From positions 1 through 52,678 of IMG/VR virus record IMGVR_UViG_3300034068_000495: DNA of 52,678 bases. The stretch is one strand, 5' to 3'. The DNA comes from a virus. Under the pieces are notes generated by a model, which was given only the letters and a program-made list of their open reading frames with translations, was not told where the DNA came from and searched no databases. This document shows, in pieces, positions 16,353 to 25,990 of this stretch (the stretch's first letter is position 1; each line of letters opens with the position of its first letter). Position numbers and translations under genes: made by a program.

Positions 16353-17420
16353 TTACGGCCCGATGAGCTTTGACAGCACGCCACCCTTTTCCAGCGCGCC
16401 GCCGAGGCCCGCCAGCACGCTGCCGATCTGCGCGGCCGTGCTGGCCGGATACTGCTGCTGCACACCGGACGGCGAGATGCCCTGCTCCTGCGTGGCCGAC
16501 GGGATGCCCGTCGCGACGCCCTTGAACGTGGCGAGCATCTTGTCGATCTGCTCCTGCGGGTAGCCTTCTTGGCGCAGGAAGTCCTGATACGCCACGTCGA
16601 GGCTCTTCTGGCCCTGCTGCTGCTGCTGTGCGCCCACGGAACCCAGCGCGCCTGCGCCGGTGAGGCCGAGGCCCTGCGCCTGCCCGGCGAGGCCCGACAG
16701 CGCGCCAGAGGCGGCCAGTTGCTGCCCCTGCTGCACGTTCGCGAGGTTGCCGGCCGTGCCGGCCAACTGACCCATGCGCGACAGGTCGGTGCCGGCCAGT
16801 CCTGCGGCCTGCGTGTAGCCGCTCTGGAGGGCCTCCGTCTGCCGTCCGAGGATGTCGGCGCTGGTGTCGCGCACGGCGCGTGCCGTGTCCGTCATCATGC
16901 CCGAGGGCGTGCTTGCGCCGCCACGGCCGCCGTAGCCGAGCTGACCGGCTTGGATGTAGCGGCCCTCGATCTGGGGCATGATGTTCTCGGTCAGGTTGCG
17001 CGTGCCGAGTTCGCCGATGCGGCTGACGACGGCGTCCGTGTACGGGTTCATGTACTGGCCGATGTTCGACACGGAGGACTGCCCCGCAGCGCCGAGGAAG
17101 GGCTGCGCGACTTCCAGTGCACCCGGCGCGGCTGCCGCGCCCTGCGCGGCCGTCGTGGCCTGCCCGAGGAGGGGCTGGTAGGCGTCGGCGGCGGTGCCGG
17201 TCTTCTGGAACGCCTCAAGCTGCGCCGGGGTGAAGCCGGCCACGCGCGGCATTGGCGCAGTCGTGAACGGCCGATTGGAGAGGGCCTTCTGCCCAGCCAA
17301 GATATCCTGCGCGTAGTTCGTGTAGAAGTCCGGCAGGACCGTCTGCTTCGTCATGTCCGTGAGGGCAGAACCCTGCGGAATGGCTGCGCCCTCGGTGAGG
17401 AAAGAGCTTACACTGGCCAC
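16353..17420 (-). CDS. Ala/Gly/Gln-rich internal virion protein (355 aa)
   Basis: The GTG start overlaps the upstream TAG (TAGTG) and has GGAGG nine bases before it. The protein is rich in Ala, Gly and Gln, with helices such as YTNYAQDILAGQKALS and a polyglutamine run in the centre, followed by LDVAYQDFLRQEGYPQEQID, a segment frequent in phage internal virion proteins. It probably belongs to the ejection apparatus with its neighbours. Confidence 0.7.
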   Translation of the reverse strand: MASVSSFLTEGAAIPQGSALTDMTKQTVLPDFYTNYAQDILAGQKALSNRPFTTAPMPRVAGFTPAQLEAFQKTGTAADAYQPLLGQATTAAQGAAAAPGALEVAQPFLGAAGQSSVSNIGQYMNPYTDAVVSRIGELGTRNLTENIMPQIEGRYIQAGQLGYGGRGGASTPSGMMTDTARAVRDTSADILGRQTEALQSGYTQAAGLAGTDLSRMGQLAGTAGNLANVQQGQQLAASGALSGLAGQAQGLGLTGAGALGSVGAQQQQQGQKSLDVAYQDFLRQEGYPQEQIDKMLATFKGVATGIPSATQEQGISPSGVQQQYPASTAAQIGSVLAGLGGALEKGGVLSKLIGP

Positions 17421-19807
17421 TAGATACGTCCTCCGGTGAGATATGCTTCGGGCTTCTTGGCGTCGGAGCTGAAGCGCCCCTGTGACAGACGCTGCCCCTT
17501 GTGTTTGCGGATCTTGACGCGCAGGTCGTCGAGCTTCTGCGCGCCGGCCTTGCTCGACCCGTCGCCCAGCAGGGCCACGGTCTCGGCGTCGATGACGTAC
17601 TCGCCGTCCGACAGCACGGCCGGGATGTCGTCACTGCGGCCCGTGCCGGGGCCGTTGACGGCGAAGGACGAGCGCGACGGACGGCCACCGCGCTTCGCCT
17701 CGAGCGAGCCGCCGTGGGCCATGCCAGTTGGCGGCTGGGGCACGTAGTTGAAGAAACTCTTCTCCGGGCGCTGGCCGTACGTCAGCCAGTCCTCGTCAGT
17801 TACCGGACGCGCGGCGAGGTTCGACGCGGTGCCGACGCCGCCGGGGATGTTCACGTCTGCGCCAGTAGGCAGCTTCGCCGAGAAGATCGGGTTGAGGCGA
17901 CCCAGCCCGCCGGGCACGATGCCGGCCGCCGTGCCTTCGGGGCCACCACCGCCGCCGAGCAAGCCGATGGCGGACGAGGCGAGGCCCGCGAGACGCAGGT
18001 AGTCGGAGACGCCAAGTTTTTTTGGCGTATCTGCGGCAGTGCCGGGAGCGTTCAGCGCCTCTTGGCCCGTAAGGCCACCAAGCGCCGTCAGCGGAAGCGC
18101 CTCAAGCCCGGTGAGCGGTTTTTTGTTAGCCGTGACGACAATTTCGTTGGGATCGACGGCGGGCGTCTCGAGCGGCGCAAACGGCGTGATCGGGATAGGC
18201 GGCGCGATAGCAAAATCCGAAAACTTGCTGGCCGTAGGATTAAGCTCGGGCTGCTCTCTTGCGCCCGGATCAGTAGCCTGTTGGGCAACCGCAGGCTCGA
18301 CGGTGAGGGGCGGCGGGTTAAACGCGGACAGCGTTGGCTCCACCAGTGAGCTGCCCGCGTTGATCAGGCCGCTGCCGATAGAAGACGCGGGATCAGTAAG
18401 CACGTTTGCACGAACTGTAATCGGCTGCTCATCACCTGCCCGCTGCTTGGCAGCCTCTTCGGCAGCAATCTGATCTGCCGCCAACTTCAACCCCAAGTTG
18501 CCGACGCCGCTCAACCCTGCCGCGAGCGACGGAAACGCATTCGAAGACGGTACACTGCCGGGAACCGTGATCAGCGGCGAGTCACCGGGCAAAGCGGCAA
18601 ACGACGGTGGCGGCTCTTGAGCGGCAAGCGGTGTCTGCGTAGTCGCCGGCTGCGAGGGCAGCAGCGACTGGCCGAGGTTGGACAGTCCAGCCTGCACCAC
18701 GGACGGGGCAACTTGCGAGAGAAGGCTGGGCGCGGCGTTCTTCAACGCGCTGACCAAGATTTCACCGGGTATCGCTTGGCTAAGGGCGCCACCAGCCCCT
18801 TGGGCAATGGCACCGCCAACACCTTGGGCAGCAGCTTCAGCGGCGGCGTTTTTTGCCGCTGTTCCGAATGGCTCAAGGCCCAGCGGGTTACTCGGGCCGG
18901 TGAAGCCTTTAAGCGCGCCAGCAGTCGCCCCCGAGATAGCCGCCGCGATGAGCGCATCTTTTGGGGTGTAACCCGATGTCAACTTAGTGACCCCGGTGGT
19001 CCCCGCAGCGGCAGCCGCAGCCGCAAGCGGGCCGGCGATAGGCGCAGCAAGAAGCCCCAGCGCGAGGGGGATGCCGTAATTGGCTATCGCCCCGGCCAAC
19101 CCAGTGGGGCGCGGGTCATCCTTGCCAAAAAGCTCTTGGCCGGGGGTGAAACCGCCCTGCTCGTTGGCCGGAAACAACTGAAAGCCATACGGCAGCTTGC
19201 CGGACAGATCGACAAGGCCAGCCATCTCTTCGGGAGTGGTGGCGCTGCCGAGAACCTTTTCGCCGCGTCCGTCCGTCATGATGTACTTCTGGCCCGGCTG
19301 GAACACCACCGGAGCGGCATTCCGGTATTCCATTTCCCCCAATGCGTTTGGCGCGCCGACTTGGCCCGTGTCAAAACGGAACACCTGCCCGGTGCTGGCT
19401 GCTGGGTTCGTCGGATCGAAGCGGGCGCTGAAATCAGGCAGACCAAAGACGCCGGAGCTGCCCATTGGGCCGCCGCCCTGCGACGTGTCTGTCGAGGCTA
19501 CCTCTACGCCTTTCGCTGCCTGCTGGGCGATGTAGCTGTTGAGGGCATCACTGTTTTGTGTGGAGAGAGCGTTTGCCTTTTGCTGCTGTTCCGTAAAAGC
19601 CTGCGCCGCGCGCTGGATCTCTTCTAGGTTGTACGCCGGCGGCGCTGTGTACGGGTCGACGGCAAAGGGCGGCGCTTCGTACGCAGGCGGCGGCGCAACG
19701 GCAAAAGACGGCAAACCTGCGCCGCCGTAACCGCCGCTGTACTCGTCAGCGTCAAACATGTCGCCGCCGTACATGTCGCCGCCGTACATGAAGTCGTCGA
19801 AGCGCAT
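17420..19807 (-). CDS. Large low-complexity virion protein with LSDGEYVID C-terminal domain (795 aa)
   Basis: The ATG at 19807 overlaps the previous stop (ATGA). The N-terminus repeats MYGGDMYGGDMF; most of the protein is Ala/Pro/Gly-rich, with a hydrophobic Gly/Ala region (about 240-330) able to cross a membrane. The last 100 residues carry PGTGRSDDIPAVLSDGEYVI followed by AETVALLGDGSSKAGAQ and IRKHKG, a conserved domain of phage structural proteins. It ends YLTGGRI. An ejection or tail-associated role is inferred. Confidence 0.72.
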   Translation of the reverse strand: MRFDDFMYGGDMYGGDMFDADEYSGGYGGAGLPSFAVAPPPAYEAPPFAVDPYTAPPAYNLEEIQRAAQAFTEQQQKANALSTQNSDALNSYIAQQAAKGVEVASTDTSQGGGPMGSSGVFGLPDFSARFDPTNPAASTGQVFRFDTGQVGAPNALGEMEYRNAAPVVFQPGQKYIMTDGRGEKVLGSATTPEEMAGLVDLSGKLPYGFQLFPANEQGGFTPGQELFGKDDPRPTGLAGAIANYGIPLALGLLAAPIAGPLAAAAAAAGTTGVTKLTSGYTPKDALIAAAISGATAGALKGFTGPSNPLGLEPFGTAAKNAAAEAAAQGVGGAIAQGAGGALSQAIPGEILVSALKNAAPSLLSQVAPSVVQAGLSNLGQSLLPSQPATTQTPLAAQEPPPSFAALPGDSPLITVPGSVPSSNAFPSLAAGLSGVGNLGLKLAADQIAAEEAAKQRAGDEQPITVRANVLTDPASSIGSGLINAGSSLVEPTLSAFNPPPLTVEPAVAQQATDPGAREQPELNPTASKFSDFAIAPPIPITPFAPLETPAVDPNEIVVTANKKPLTGLEALPLTALGGLTGQEALNAPGTAADTPKKLGVSDYLRLAGLASSAIGLLGGGGGPEGTAAGIVPGGLGRLNPIFSAKLPTGADVNIPGGVGTASNLAARPVTDEDWLTYGQRPEKSFFNYVPQPPTGMAHGGSLEAKRGGRPSRSSFAVNGPGTGRSDDIPAVLSDGEYVIDAETVALLGDGSSKAGAQKLDDLRVKIRKHKGQRLSQGRFSSDAKKPEAYLTGGRI

Positions 19808-20040
19808 CAGCCCTGTCCCTGCAACATCGGGTATACGCGCATAGCCCACTCCCGCCAGTCAGTGAAACCAAAGGGGTCCGGCACGGTGCGCTGCGTAAAC
19901 GGTGACGCGCGTACAAACCCTGCAGCCCACGACTGCCACTCGTTCTCGTCGGTGAGTTTACCGAAAGACCAAGCGTCGCCGACCGACAGCACTACACTAT
20001 CCGCGTAGTCCAGTAAAGTCATGCCGCGCGGGTCTATCAT
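19807..20040 (-). CDS. Small unknown protein (77 aa)
   Basis: It is coupled on both sides by ATGA overlaps. The product reads MIDPRGMTLLDYADSVVLSV, then WSFGKLTDENEWQSWAAGF and ends PMLQGQG. It is aromatic-rich with no recognised family. Its place between the stabilisation-like and ejection genes suggests a minor virion or assembly protein. Confidence 0.65.
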   Translation of the reverse strand: MIDPRGMTLLDYADSVVLSVGDAWSFGKLTDENEWQSWAAGFVRASPFTQRTVPDPFGFTDWREWAMRVYPMLQGQG

Positions 20041-21809
20041 CCGATTGTCGTCCCATCGCCCGGCTGGAGGTGCGCGAGGACGAGGCCCATCTGATAATCG
20101 CCGCCGACGCAGTTGCTTGTAAAGCGGAAGCGCAGCTCGCGCCGCTGCTCCTTGAAGTAGACGACCTGCTCCTGCGGCGTCTGCGGCGTCTCGACGAAGG
20201 TCTTCGCCGGGCCGTTGACCTCCGGCGCGCGGGCGTTGGCGCGCCCCCGCACCTCGACCGTCATGTCGCCGGACTGCACGAAGTCAGGCTCGAGCATCAG
20301 CACCTGTAGCGCCCTGCTCGTCTGGCTCATGACGGGCATCGAGATGTCGGCCGTCTCGAAGTACGACGGGATCGGGTTGACGAACAGGCCGTCGATCTCG
20401 TCCGTGCCGACCTCATGCACCCAGAACTTGTACGGGTTGTTGTATGTGACCGTGAACGTCGCAGCAGAGCCGGCACCGCCGGTGACGGCTGCCGGGTTCG
20501 CGGGGGTCGACGAGTACGAGCCTGCATTCGATATGCTGGCCGTCAGGATGGCGCCGGGTCCGCTGACGGTGTTGACGGTGATCTCCACCGGGATCAGGTA
20601 CTGACCACCGACCAGCGTCAGCACGTTCCCGGCAACGTAACCCGTCCCGCCGGCGGTGATCGCAATCGCGGTGGCCTGCGCGTCCTGCGGCGCGACGCCA
20701 GTCATAAGCGGCTTGGGGAAGACAGCCGGGAACAGGCCTGCACCGCGCCCGAAGTTCGGCAGCGGCGTGTCGTACCACGTGTTCTCGCGGATGTTGTAGA
20801 TGATGGCGTGGTCCGGCTCGATGCTGTCGCCCTTCGGGAAGCACCACCAGATTTCGCCGTAGCGGGGAACCTTCATCGCGAACACCTTCTGGCGCATCGC
20901 GTAGTTCAGATTGTCGAAGAAGAAGTTGAGGTTCAACGTGTTCGGTATCTCGCGCACGACGCCGTTGAACGACAGGAAGCGGTCGGTGCCGAGCCAGTAG
21001 AAGATGCCGTCGTACTCGATGACGGACTGCGCCGAGAGGATCGACGACTGCGCACTCAACGTGTCGAACTGAAACGTGGCGGTGCCACCGATGTAGGACA
21101 TGCGGATCAGGCTGTCTGCCGACCACAGCAGGCCCGAGGGTGAGTTGCCCGGGCCACCGCGCAGCGGCATGCCGCGCACAATCTTCTGCCCCGTGACGTA
21201 GGCGTTGCCTGCGCCGGAGCCGACGTAGTCCGTGGGGTCTCCCGGCACGGACCACATGACGAAGCCGTCATTGCCGAAGGCGACGGTATATGGGTGCAGG
21301 GAGACGATACCGCCGGTGGCGCTGTACACCGCAGGCAGGCTCGTCACCTCGACGAGGGGCGCCGTACCGAACTCGTCGCCGGTGAAGAGCTGGCCGCCCG
21401 TGCTGTTGCAGATGCAGTCGAGGTTCGGCGCCACCTGCGCCACCAGTTGCAGGCCACCGCCGAGGGCCGTGTCCACGTCGAACTGCCACATGTTGCCGGC
21501 GTTCGCGACGAGCGTCGTCGGCGTCCGGTCGGAGATGACGCTCGTGTTGAAGCTGGCGTCGAGGTAGAAACGCTCCAGCAGGTTCGCCGATCCGCCGTGG
21601 ATGTACGTCAGGCTGTCCTGCGTGTACTCGTGCAGCGTCCGCACCAGTCCGCGCAGGAACTTGTTGATCGAGCGGTAGCCGCCGATCTTACGCGGCAGGG
21701 CGCGCTGGAAGCGCACCCACTGCCCGTCGACGTACTGGTCGCCCTCAAACTTCGTACCGTCCCGCTTGATGCCGGGCAGCGACTTGATCTGGATAATGTT
21801 CTCGGCCAT
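20037..21809 (-). CDS. Packaged-DNA stabilisation / tail hub beta-propeller-like protein (590 aa)
   Basis: The start MAENIIQIKSLPGIKRDGTK and repeated blades containing Gly-Trp motifs (GDQYVDGQWVRFQRALPRKI, FVMWSVPGDPTDYVG, YGEIWWCFPKGDS, IYNIRENTWYDTPLP) resemble phage stabilisation or gp10-like tail accessory proteins. Around residues 376-456 a separate beta domain is inserted: ITAGGTGYVAGNVLTLVGG up to AATFTVTYNN. The C-terminus resumes with EVRGRANARAPEV and RELRFRF. The likely role is sealing the neck and contacting tail fibres. Confidence 0.75.
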   Translation of the reverse strand: MAENIIQIKSLPGIKRDGTKFEGDQYVDGQWVRFQRALPRKIGGYRSINKFLRGLVRTLHEYTQDSLTYIHGGSANLLERFYLDASFNTSVISDRTPTTLVANAGNMWQFDVDTALGGGLQLVAQVAPNLDCICNSTGGQLFTGDEFGTAPLVEVTSLPAVYSATGGIVSLHPYTVAFGNDGFVMWSVPGDPTDYVGSGAGNAYVTGQKIVRGMPLRGGPGNSPSGLLWSADSLIRMSYIGGTATFQFDTLSAQSSILSAQSVIEYDGIFYWLGTDRFLSFNGVVREIPNTLNLNFFFDNLNYAMRQKVFAMKVPRYGEIWWCFPKGDSIEPDHAIIYNIRENTWYDTPLPNFGRGAGLFPAVFPKPLMTGVAPQDAQATAIAITAGGTGYVAGNVLTLVGGQYLIPVEITVNTVSGPGAILTASISNAGSYSSTPANPAAVTGGAGSAATFTVTYNNPYKFWVHEVGTDEIDGLFVNPIPSYFETADISMPVMSQTSRALQVLMLEPDFVQSGDMTVEVRGRANARAPEVNGPAKTFVETPQTPQEQVVYFKEQRRELRFRFTSNCVGGDYQMGLVLAHLQPGDGTTIG

Positions 21810-21818
21810 CGGATTGCC

Positions 21819-22580
21819 TTACGTGTACGAGAAACTGATTTCGCCACGGGCGCCCGTGCCGCCAGCCGCGCCGCCGTAGTCGAGACCGCCACCGCCGCCA
21901 CCGCCGCCCGGTGGCAGACCCGGATCTGAGCCTGCGCCGCCACCGGAACCGCTTGCGCCGTCACCGCCGACGTTGCCGCCAGCAGTGTTCTGACCCGCGC
22001 TGCCCGAAGTGTTGGTCGTGCCGCCAGTGGCCGTGCCGCCAGCGCCGCCAGCAGATTGGCCGCCGCCGGAACCGCCACCGGCGTTTATGCTCACACTGCC
22101 GCCAGAGACCGTGCCCGAGACAGTTGAAGCGCCGCCCGCTATGCCCGCGCCGTTGGTGGACGCGCGCCCGGCGCCGCCCACGGCCACCGTAAAGATGAAC
22201 GTGTTCCCGCCGGTAACGGCGATAGTCTGTACGGACCTTGACCCGCCCCCGCCACCGCCGCCAGCAGTGGTGCTGTTGTAGCCACCGCCCCCGCCAGCGC
22301 CGTCTACCGTGATGGCGCAGCTTGTGGCGCCGGAAGGCACCGTCTCAGTCACACCCGTACCCGTGGTGTAGGTGTTGGTGGACGGGGTGAAATTAGCGGT
22401 ACCGTAGAAGTTTTGGATGCTGATCTGACCAAACGTAGGCACAGCCCCGTAAGTCCCGGTTGTACCGGGAGGCACCAGCCCGCCACCAGCGTAATACTCG
22501 TCCAGCCCAATGGGGTTAGCGCCCCCGAACTCGCCTTGAATGTCGTTGAGCGATAGCGGCCCGCTGGTGGGTAGAGCCAT
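21819..22580 (-). CDS. Gly-rich adhesin-like tail protein (253 aa)
   Basis: The ATG overlaps the upstream TAA (TAATG). The first 60 residues form a domain known from many phages (SGPLSLNDIQGEFGGANPIG, then ISIQNFYGT). From residue 90 on the protein is glycine-rich with runs such as GGGGGGGS and repeated Gly-Gly-x spaced by Ser/Thr/Ala, resembling the polyglycine-helix adhesins exemplified by phage S16 gp38. It follows the S74 fibre gene directly, so it could be a tip adhesin for receptor binding. Confidence 0.75.
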   Translation of the reverse strand: MALPTSGPLSLNDIQGEFGGANPIGLDEYYAGGGLVPPGTTGTYGAVPTFGQISIQNFYGTANFTPSTNTYTTGTGVTETVPSGATSCAITVDGAGGGGGYNSTTAGGGGGGGSRSVQTIAVTGGNTFIFTVAVGGAGRASTNGAGIAGGASTVSGTVSGGSVSINAGGGSGGGQSAGGAGGTATGGTTNTSGSAGQNTAGGNVGGDGASGSGGGAGSDPGLPPGGGGGGGGLDYGGAAGGTGARGEISFSYT

Positions 22581-25500
22581 TACTTAGCCCCCCGCAGCTC
22601 GTCCAGTTCAGCCTTTAACTCCGCGATGGCGGCGAACGCCACGGCGACAAGTTTTTCGTAATCCACCGCCTTCGTGCCGTCCTCGCGGGTGCGAACGGCC
22701 AACGGGAACACCGCCTCTACGTCCTGCGCAATGACACCGAAGTCGCTCTTGCGGACAAAGTAACTATCCTCGCCGCCATGCTCGGCGATGTAGGCGTCCG
22801 TCCAATCAAAAGTCTTACCGCCGATGGCAGTCACCGCAGCGAGCGCGCCTTGGATGTCCGCGACATTTTCCTTCAAACGGGCATCCGACGAATAGAAAGC
22901 CGTGACATTGTTGGTCGCGCGGATTTCGCCCGCCGTACCGGACGGGCCGGTCCCAACGCCAAGGCTGTTAACTTGGTAGTTGTTGCCCGTGTTAAGCGCG
23001 TTCGCTGTAGTCGCTGTGGTGGCCGTCGTAGCCGACCCAGCCGTTGTAGCCGACCCTGCACTTGTAGCAAAGCCAGCCGTCGTAGCCGAGCCAGCCGTAG
23101 TAGCCGAGCCAGCCGTAGTAGCCGAATTGGCAGTTGCGGCGTTGCCGGAGATACTGATACCCCAAGTACCAGACGCTCCCGAGCCGCCACGTGAGGGGAC
23201 ATCAAGTGCAGTCTGCGCAGCGCCTGCCGTGGTCGCACCCGTGCCACCGTTGCCGATGGGGAGCGTGCCGCTGACCTGCGTCGTGAGCGAGACGCCCGAA
23301 AGCGCGCCGCCGAGAGTGAGCGTACCCGAGGTGGTCACGGATCCCGTCAGCGTAATGCCGTTGACGCTGCCCGCCGTGCCGACCGAGGTGACCGTGCCGG
23401 TGTTTGACGTAAAGCCGGACGGGTTGCTGGCGGCGTAGGCGCCAACGGTGCTGTAGTCGATAGTACGCACTGCGGACCCATTGAACGTCGAACCAACTGC
23501 CGCACCGCCAGCATTGCTGAAGGTCACAGCATTGGTAACAGACCCAGCCGTAGTGGCCGTAGTGGCCGAGGTGGCGGACCCGGCCGTGGTGGCCGAAGTG
23601 GCCGAGGTGGCCGTTGCGGCGTTGCCGGAGATACTGATACCCCAAGTGCCGGTGGCACCGGAGCCGCCCGTGGAAGGGACATCAAGCGAGCTGCGCGCAC
23701 CCGAAGCGGTAGTTGCTGCCGTACCGCCGTTTGCGAGGGGGAGCGTACCGCTGACCTGCGTGGTCAGGCTGACACCGGACAGCGTGCCGCCGAGCGTGAG
23801 ACTGCCGGTGGAGGTCACCGTACCCGTCAGCGTGATGCCGTTGACCGTTCCGGTGCCGCCAACACTCGTAACCGTGCCAGTACCTTTGCCGTTAAACGTC
23901 GCCCAGTCAGTGCTGGTCAGGTAGCCGTTAACGGAGGCCGTTGCCGCCGCCATGCTGATAACCGGCGTCGTCCCCCCGGTAGACGCGACCGGCGCGGTGC
24001 CGGTGACGCTGGTTACCGTGCCGCCCCCGGCTGTGGCAGTGATGGTGATCGTACCCGCGCCGTTGGCGATGCTGATACCGGAGCCGGCCGTCAACGTCGA
24101 CTTGGCGAGAGTGCCGCCCGCCGTATTGCCGATAAGCAGTTGCCCATCAGTGTACGTGGTCTGACCTGTGCCGCCGTTGGCCACCGGAAGTGTACCGGAG
24201 ACCTGCGAGCCAAGGGCAACACCAGACAGTGCGCCGCCGAGAGTGAGCGTACCCGAGGTGGTCACTGAGCCGGTGAGCGTGATGCCATTGACGCTGCCCG
24301 CCGTGGCGACAGAAGTGACGGTCCCTGTGTTCGACGTGAAACCCGACGGGTTGCTGGCAGCGTATGCACCGAGGGAGGTCAGGGCCGCGCCGGCCGTGGT
24401 CGCACCTGTACCGCCGTTGAGAATAGGCAGCGTCCCGCTGACTTGCGTGGTGAGGCTGACGCCGGAGAGCGCCCCACCGAGCGTGAGACTGCCGCTGCTG
24501 GTGACCGTGCCCGTCAACGTGATACCGTTGACCGTGCCAGTGCCACCGACGGAGGTGACAGTGCCGGTGCCGACCCCGGCGCCGATGGCCGCGCGGAACG
24601 TGGTCGCGTCCAGTGCCGACACGGTGTTGTCCGCGTTGAAACGCGGAAAGGTGACGGCGCTCGGGTCCGGGATGATGAAGACGTTCGCGCCGAGCGTCGT
24701 GCCGCCGAGGCTCGTCCGCGCGCCAGCAGCCGTCGTGGCAGCCGTGCCGCCCTGCGCCAGCGACAGGGGCGTCGTCAGCCCACTGAGCGAGGTGATGTCA
24801 CTGTTGGCGCCGGAGGCCGCCGCGCCGATGGTGGTGCGGACGGACGCGCCCGTGGTGGCCGTGACGATGGGGTCGGCAAACGTCGTGATGCCGAGGTTGA
24901 GGCGTGCGGCGGATGCCGTCGTCGCGCCCGTACCGCCGTCCGCGATGGTGACCGGCAGCGTAAACACCGTCGGATCCGAGGCGAGAATTATGCTGGTGCC
25001 GTCGCAGTAGTATATGCCCTTGGCGCCCTGATTGATCAGCGTCGGAGATCCGCCGCTCGTTCTCACGGAAAAGGTGAACGCGCCGGTTGTGGCGTTGTTG
25101 ATCCAATACTGTTGGATTGTGGCCGGCACGATGATCGTGCAGTTGCTCGTCAGTGCGCCGACAAACTTGTACGCGATGCGGTTGAGCTGCGAGCCGGAGA
25201 GCGTGACCGTGCCGCCCGTGACGGCAATAGACGTGTAATCGAACGCGAACACCGCCTCCTGCCCGAGGCCGATTGTGTACCAGTTTATGCCGTCGGTGAT
25301 GACGCTGGCGCTGTCCCCGGGTCGAAGCACCAGTGTGGCGGCGCTGTTGATCGTCTCCGTGCCGGCCGGATCAACCGTCAGATCCCCACCGCCCTCGTTG
25401 CGGACGAAGATGAAGAAGTTGTTGCCGGCGGATGCGGCCGTCAGCATGTTCAGCGTGCCAGTGCCAGTGCCGGTCCACACGAACGCTTCAGATCGATTTG

Positions 25501-25990
25501 AAGTGGCAACAGAGATGCCGCTGGTCAAGAAAGTGGTGACGGGAAGCGACTGCGACAGCGTCGAGCCGGTGGCGGTCAGGCCGAAGCCGGCCAGCGCGGA
25601 CGGCTGCACAGTTGCGGTCGAGGCGCCGTAGCGGAACACGCGCCACGTGCCGGCGGGGGTTGTGGTGGCCGCCAGATAGACCTGCCACTGCGTCCCGGCG
25701 GTGACCGTCGCCAGCGTGTTGCCGGCGAAGTCCTTCACGAAGAAGCTGAAGGTAACGTCGATGTTGTTGAACAGGATCGTCTGGCCAGCGCCGGTCAGCG
25801 TGGCATTGGGCAGGACGATGCTGAAGCCGGACGCCGTTGGGTCGACATCAATGATACGCGCGGCTGGGTCTTCGGTTCCCGAACTTTCGAGGGGCCACTC
25901 AAGCGGCGTGTCCACGCCGAGGGCAATCGACAGGTAGGACACATCCGAGGGATATATCGTGGTGCCACCGAAAACGGATGTGTAGCTCAC
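22580..25990 (-). CDS. Long repetitive tail fibre with S74 auto-cleaving chaperone domain (1136 aa)
   Basis: The GTG start directly follows the upstream stop. An N-terminal attachment part (about 1-330) is followed by repeated beta modules of the pattern [40 protein letters not shown] and NGGTGATTAGAA, interleaved with [14 protein letters not shown] modules. The last 101 residues are a peptidase S74 intramolecular chaperone: Ser1035 before DARLKENV (Lys1040), then [14 protein letters not shown] and a coiled coil. By family knowledge the domain trimerises the fibre and cuts itself off. Confidence 0.93.
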   Translation of the reverse strand: MSYTSVFGGTTIYPSDVSYLSIALGVDTPLEWPLESSGTEDPAARIIDVDPTASGFSIVLPNATLTGAGQTILFNNIDVTFSFFVKDFAGNTLATVTAGTQWQVYLAATTTPAGTWRVFRYGASTATVQPSALAGFGLTATGSTLSQSLPVTTFLTSGISVATSNRSEAFVWTGTGTGTLNMLTAASAGNNFFIFVRNEGGGDLTVDPAGTETINSAATLVLRPGDSASVITDGINWYTIGLGQEAVFAFDYTSIAVTGGTVTLSGSQLNRIAYKFVGALTSNCTIIVPATIQQYWINNATTGAFTFSVRTSGGSPTLINQGAKGIYYCDGTSIILASDPTVFTLPVTIADGGTGATTASAARLNLGITTFADPIVTATTGASVRTTIGAAASGANSDITSLSGLTTPLSLAQGGTAATTAAGARTSLGGTTLGANVFIIPDPSAVTFPRFNADNTVSALDATTFRAAIGAGVGTGTVTSVGGTGTVNGITLTGTVTSSGSLTLGGALSGVSLTTQVSGTLPILNGGTGATTAGAALTSLGAYAASNPSGFTSNTGTVTSVATAGSVNGITLTGSVTTSGTLTLGGALSGVALGSQVSGTLPVANGGTGQTTYTDGQLLIGNTAGGTLAKSTLTAGSGISIANGAGTITITATAGGGTVTSVTGTAPVASTGGTTPVISMAAATASVNGYLTSTDWATFNGKGTGTVTSVGGTGTVNGITLTGTVTSTGSLTLGGTLSGVSLTTQVSGTLPLANGGTAATTASGARSSLDVPSTGGSGATGTWGISISGNAATATSATSATTAGSATSATTATTAGSVTNAVTFSNAGGAAVGSTFNGSAVRTIDYSTVGAYAASNPSGFTSNTGTVTSVGTAGSVNGITLTGSVTTSGTLTLGGALSGVSLTTQVSGTLPIGNGGTGATTAGAAQTALDVPSRGGSGASGTWGISISGNAATANSATTAGSATTAGSATTAGFATSAGSATTAGSATTATTATTANALNTGNNYQVNSLGVGTGPSGTAGEIRATNNVTAFYSSDARLKENVADIQGALAAVTAIGGKTFDWTDAYIAEHGGEDSYFVRKSDFGVIAQDVEAVFPLAVRTREDGTKAVDYEKLVAVAFAAIAELKAELDELRGAK
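23025..23132 (+). repeat. Six tandem 18-bp units in the fibre gene
   Basis: Six imperfect copies of an 18-base unit (for example GTAGTAGCCGAGCCAGCC) encode, on the minus strand, repeats of the AGSATT type just before the C-terminal chaperone. A second, less regular cluster with the same theme lies at about 23541-23617. Confidence 0.8.

Noticed and set aside
15560-22200. Long open frames on the plus strand across the late cluster (for example 15560-16324, 17501-18349, 18617-19627)
   Set aside because: They are complements of GC-rich coding sequence, with Arg/Ala/Gly-rich translations and no ribosome sites; the minus-strand genes are coupled by overlaps and carry recognisable domains.
24443-25501. 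352-residue plus-strand frame opposite the tail fibre
   Set aside because: Its Arg/Gly/Asp-rich translation mirrors the repeat structure of the fibre gene; no start site or family features.
22580-25990. Diversity-generating retroelement target or CRISPR array in the repeats
   Set aside because: No reverse transcriptase or template repeat is seen, and the repeats are in-frame codon repeats without spacers of even length.
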